A stretch of DNA of 8,886 nucleotides from Hydrogenophaga sp. (GTDB lineage Bacteria > Pseudomonadota > Gammaproteobacteria > Burkholderiales > Burkholderiaceae_C). The stretch's first letter is position 1. The number at the start of each line of letters is the position of its first letter. The position numbers and the translations under genes were made by a program. A model generated the notes under the pieces. The model ran no database searches. It saw only the letters and a program-made list of their open reading frames with translations, and was not told the DNA's origin. Below, one piece after another: positions 7,289 to 8,886 of the stretch. The stretch spans positions 1 to 8,886 of the forward strand of contig JALOSN010000146.1 in assembly GCA_025458415.1 (NCBI GenBank), written 5' to 3'.

Positions 7289-7320
7289 AAAAGGCCGCAC
7301 GCTCGCGCATGCGGCCTTTT
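7289..7320. terminator. Strong symmetrical terminator between fliC and fliD
   Basis: AAAAGGCCGCA (7289-7299) and TGCGGCCTTTT (7310-7320) form a perfect 11-pair stem with a ten-base loop, giving a four-T end on both strands. For minus-strand transcription it sits 87 bases after the fliC stop and only 20 bases before the fliD ATG. It should end most fliC transcripts, leaving fliD dependent on read-through or on a promoter I could not identify. Confidence 0.85.
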
Positions 7321-7337
7321 CATCCCGCACGGGGATG
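7321..7337. other. Short hairpin next to the fliC terminator
   Basis: CATCCC-GCACG-GGGATG is a perfect six-pair inverted repeat directly adjoining the terminator stem, so the fliC 3' end carries stacked hairpins. It may help stabilise the abundant flagellin mRNA or assist termination; this is inference. Confidence 0.45.
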
Positions 7338-7371
7338 GGAGGCGGGACGGCGTGCCGCTCCGTCTCCAGGG

Positions 7372-7398
7372 CGGGCGCTCCGTTGCCGGAGCGGCCCG
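7372..7398 (-). other. GC-rich hairpin with GCAA loop in the fliC 3' UTR
   Basis: On the minus strand an 11-pair stem with one bulged base closes on GCAA, a GNRA-type tetraloop, starting about ten bases after the fliC stop. There is no T tract, so it is not a terminator by itself. A role in mRNA stability is plausible but unproven. Confidence 0.5.
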
Positions 7399-7407
7399 TT
7401 GCCAGGA

Positions 7408-8250
7408 TCAGCGCAGCAGGCTGAGCACACCCTGCGGGATCTGGTTGGCCTGGGCCACCATGGCAGTGCCGGCCTGTTGCAGGATCTGCGAACGCGACAG
7501 GTTGGAGGTCTCCACCGCGAAGTCGGCATCCATGATGCGGCCACGGGCGGCCGACTGGTTCTCGACGGCGACCTGCAGGCTGGCGATCACCGAGTCGAAG
7601 CGGTTCTGGATGGCACCGAAGGTGGCGCGCTGGGTGGTGATGTAGTCGATGGCCGTGTCCAGGTCGTCCATGGCGGTCTGCGCATCGGCCAGCGTGGTGA
7701 TGCCACCGCCGGTCACATCGGTGATGGCCGCTTCGCCAGTCAGGTCGGTGGACAGGTCGATTTCGATCTGGTCGTTGGCGTCGTTGTTGGCGCCCACCTG
7801 GAAGGTGAAGAGGCCGGTACCATCGCCGCCGGTGGCATCGAACAGGTTCTGGCCGTTGAAGCGGGTGCCGGCCAGCACACGGGTGACCTCTTCGGCCAGT
7901 TGCTGGAATTCGGCGTCCAGGTTGGTGCGGTCGTCGTCGGAGTTCGAGCCGTTGGCCGACTGCACGGCCAGCTCACGCATGCGTTGCAGTGCGTCGCCCA
8001 CCTTGCCCAGGGCGCCTTCAGCGGTCTGCGACAACGAGATGCCGTCGTTGGCGTTGCGGATGGCCACGTTCATGCCCTTGACCTGGGCATTCATGCGCTC
8101 GGCGATGGCCAGGCCGGCGGCGTCGTCCTTGGCGCTGTTGACGCGCAGGCCCGAGGACAGGCGCTGCATCGAGGTGGCCAGCGAGCCCTGCGTGGACATC
8201 AGGTTGCGCTGGGCGTTGAGGGACATCACGTTGGTGTTGATGGTGGTCAT
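7408..8250 (-). CDS. fliC: Flagellin FliC, short form
   Basis: This is the filament subunit, exported through the flagellar channel. It has 280 residues, short for the family. The N-terminal D0/D1 (INTNVMSLNAQRNL, LSSGLRVNSAKDDAAGLAIAERM, NANDGISLSQTAEGAL) and C-terminal D1/D0 (ending QANQIPQGVLSLLR) are complete. The variable outer domains are reduced to about 60-70 residues with acidic and Gly-rich composition. Residues 88-97, LQRMRELAVQ, match the TLR5-recognised segment of Salmonella flagellin except Met91 for Val. There is no cysteine. ATG 8250 has a strong AAGGAG (8257-8262, six-base spacer); the frame is open to 8460, but that extension has no flagellin character. A sigma-28-like promoter lies about 190 bp upstream and the terminator at 7289-7320 follows. 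Confidence 0.97.
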   Translation of the reverse strand: MTTINTNVMSLNAQRNLMSTQGSLATSMQRLSSGLRVNSAKDDAAGLAIAERMNAQVKGMNVAIRNANDGISLSQTAEGALGKVGDALQRMRELAVQSANGSNSDDDRTNLDAEFQQLAEEVTRVLAGTRFNGQNLFDATGGDGTGLFTFQVGANNDANDQIEIDLSTDLTGEAAITDVTGGGITTLADAQTAMDDLDTAIDYITTQRATFGAIQNRFDSVIASLQVAVENQSAARGRIMDADFAVETSNLSRSQILQQAGTAMVAQANQIPQGVLSLLR

Positions 8251-8256
8251 GACTAA

Positions 8257-8262
8257 CTCCTT
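8257..8262 (-). promoter_or_regulatory. fliC ribosome binding site
   Basis: AAGGAG lies six bases before ATG 8250 and follows a six-T run. It fixes the fliC start over the longer open frame. The context CAAGGAGTT also loosely resembles a CsrA-type GGA site, but no flanking hairpin displaying it is evident. Confidence 0.75.
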
Positions 8263-8307
8263 GAAAAAAGTCGACTGATGTGATCCGGCATTGCTGCCAA
8301 TCTGACT

Positions 8308-8329
8308 GCCGGCTCCCGAGGGAACCGAC
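8308..8329 (-). other. Hairpin in the fliC 5' leader
   Basis: On the minus strand GTCGGTTCC and GGAGCCGGC can pair over nine positions, two of them G-U, with a CUCG tetraloop. It lies about 60-80 bases before the fliC ATG inside the predicted leader and could affect mRNA stability or translation. Confidence 0.4.
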
Positions 8330-8410
8330 TGCACTGACCGGAGCTGTCTGTGTGAGAGCCATCGGTCGGGGGATCCGCTGATGGCCTCGCCGCATCGGCT
8401 TGCCGGACGA

Positions 8411-8430
8411 CGAACCTTTCGAGAAGTTCG
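8411..8430. other. 20-bp near-palindrome downstream of the predicted fliC promoter
   Basis: The sequence has perfect five-base outer arms (CGAAC / GTTCG) and a TCGA centre. Sixteen of 20 positions agree with the reverse complement. It lies roughly at +4 to +23 relative to the predicted transcript start, a position suited to a repressor site or to a 5' RNA hairpin. No known binding motif was recognised. Confidence 0.35.
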
Positions 8431-8439
8431 TTGGCTTGA

Positions 8440-8466
8440 ATTTCGGACCACCGCTTGCATTCTTTA
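8440..8466 (-). promoter_or_regulatory. Sigma-28 (FliA)-type promoter candidate for fliC
   Basis: On the minus strand TAAAGAAT (8459-8466, six of eight to TAAAGTTT, with the key TAAA intact) is followed after exactly 11 bases by TCCGAAAT (8440-8447, five of eight to GCCGATAA, with CCGA intact). Spacing is ideal. The predicted start near 8433 gives a long leader of about 180 bases. A rival with better -10 (GCCGATGC, 8392-8399) has its -35-like GAAAGGTT two bases too far upstream. Confidence 0.5.
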
Positions 8467-8609
8467 GCAGCCGTTCGGGTTCAGACGCGTGGAAAAGACC
8501 TGCGTACAGGCCCCAATTCCGCTCATGCAGTCCGCTGGCCGATGACCGGCGGGCGGAAGGGGCGGTGCCGCGTTGTCGGCGCCGTTGTCCGCCGCTGTAG
8601 GGTGCTGTG

Positions 8610-8626
8610 TGACCACCTGTCGGTCA
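8610..8626. repeat. Dyad TGACC-N7-GGTCA
   Basis: A perfect five-base inverted repeat with seven-base spacing, about 150 bp upstream of the predicted fliC -35. It has the shape of a regulator site, but no family could be assigned and chance is possible. Confidence 0.25.
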
Positions 8627-8657
8627 ATTGGCGACGCCTGTCGTGTATCTCGGACCT

Positions 8658-8675
8658 GAGGGCCTTGCGGCCCCC
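8658..8675 (-). other. GC hairpin with GCAA tetraloop
   Basis: On the minus strand GGGGGCC-GCAA-GGCCCTC forms seven pairs (one G-U) with a GNRA-type loop, the same loop as the fliC 3' UTR hairpin. No T tract follows. Its role is unknown. Confidence 0.4.
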
Positions 8676-8796
8676 GCTTGCGAACCGGTCACCTGCTCCG
8701 CCGTGCGTGGACAGGCGCAGAAGCCGTGGTCCACAGAGGGAGGAAGTGACCGTTTGTCGGCTGCCCGCCGGCCTGGTGTTTCCGTGCCCTTGTAGG

Positions 8797-8820
8797 AAAA
8801 AACCTGACAAGGCGTCAGGT
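8797..8820 (-). terminator. Rho-independent terminator for a gene right of the window
   Basis: On the minus strand ACCTGAC-GCCTT-GTCAGGT (8802-8820) is a perfect seven-pair stem; its last T and the five after it make a six-T run (8797-8802). It points away from the right edge, so a minus-strand gene probably ends beyond 8886. In related clusters flgL or another late flagellar gene may stand there, but that is a guess. Confidence 0.8.
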
Positions 8821-8886
8821 GCACACCGACGCAGCAAACAGGTGTTCGCCGATTCAAGAAAAAAACACGATCGACACAATTGCACA

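Larger units (their letters stand above)
8251..8886. other. Non-coding region upstream of fliC
   Basis: These 636 bases contain no credible gene: the open frames (66-120 codons) have no domain-like composition, no good ribosome sites, and overlap each other on both strands. The fliC-proximal part (8251-8466) is its leader and promoter. The distal part holds a terminator (8797-8820), a GCAA-loop hairpin (8658-8675), a TGACC/GGTCA dyad (8610-8626), a short direct repeat of CGTTGTC (8571-8577 and 8583-8589), and a seven-T minus-strand run at 8859-8865 near the edge that could belong to a structure cut by the window. Confidence 0.6.

Noticed and set aside
5766..7289. 507-codon plus-strand open frame antisense to fliD
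   Set aside because: It mirrors fliD codons; the His/Gly/Ala/Arg-rich, low-complexity translation is typical of an antisense shadow in GC-rich DNA.
8251..8460. 70-codon N-terminal extension of flagellin
   Set aside because: The canonical flagellin N-terminus and a strong AAGGAG site place the start at 8250; the extension covers the leader hairpin.
8523..8885. 120-codon and 77-codon minus-strand frames near the right edge
   Set aside because: Arg/Ser/Pro-rich translations without any motif, mutually overlapping and crossing a terminator; judged non-coding.

Overview
The window is one continuous piece of a bacterial flagellar gene cluster and part of the non-coding region next to it. High GC content, dense GC-ending codons, close gene packing and the flagellin N-terminus (INTNVMSLNAQRNL) suggest a GC-rich gammaproteobacterium, perhaps from the Xanthomonadales/Chromatiales neighbourhood. 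That placement is inference; no rRNA or housekeeping marker is present.

Layout, right to left because most genes are on the minus strand. Positions 8251-8886 hold no gene: there is a terminator for an unseen gene beyond the right edge, some dyad sequences, a sigma-28-like promoter and a structured leader. Next come fliC (flagellin, 8250-7408), a strong terminator, fliD (filament cap, 7268-5844) and another terminator. A second sigma-28-like promoter precedes fliS (flagellin chaperone, 5634-5200) and a fliT-like gene (5197-4901). fliE (rod/MS-ring junction) lies on the plus strand at 4550-4879. It converges on fliT and diverges from fliF. The minus-strand run fliF-fliG-fliH-fliI (4438 to the left edge) encodes the MS ring, the C-ring switch protein, and the export ATPase with its regulator. 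fliI is cut by the window edge. Relative gene order around fliDST/fliE/fliF resembles the enteric arrangement, except that fliC is collinear with fliD.

The genes fall into two modules. fliF, fliG, fliH, fliI and fliE build the basal body and export motor. fliC, fliD, fliS and fliT build and chaperone the filament, and sigma-28-type sequences lie ahead of fliC and fliS, as expected for late genes.

The most notable point is that fliF is broken as written. A perfect 20-bp tandem duplication at 3856-3895 shifts the frame. Removing one copy restores an ordinary 557-residue FliF. This may be a real loss-of-motility mutation, a reversible repeat switch, or an assembly error. I see no wholly new system here; the remaining observations concern cis-elements: terminator-like hairpins close to the fliD and fliF starts, and a dyad in the fliC leader.
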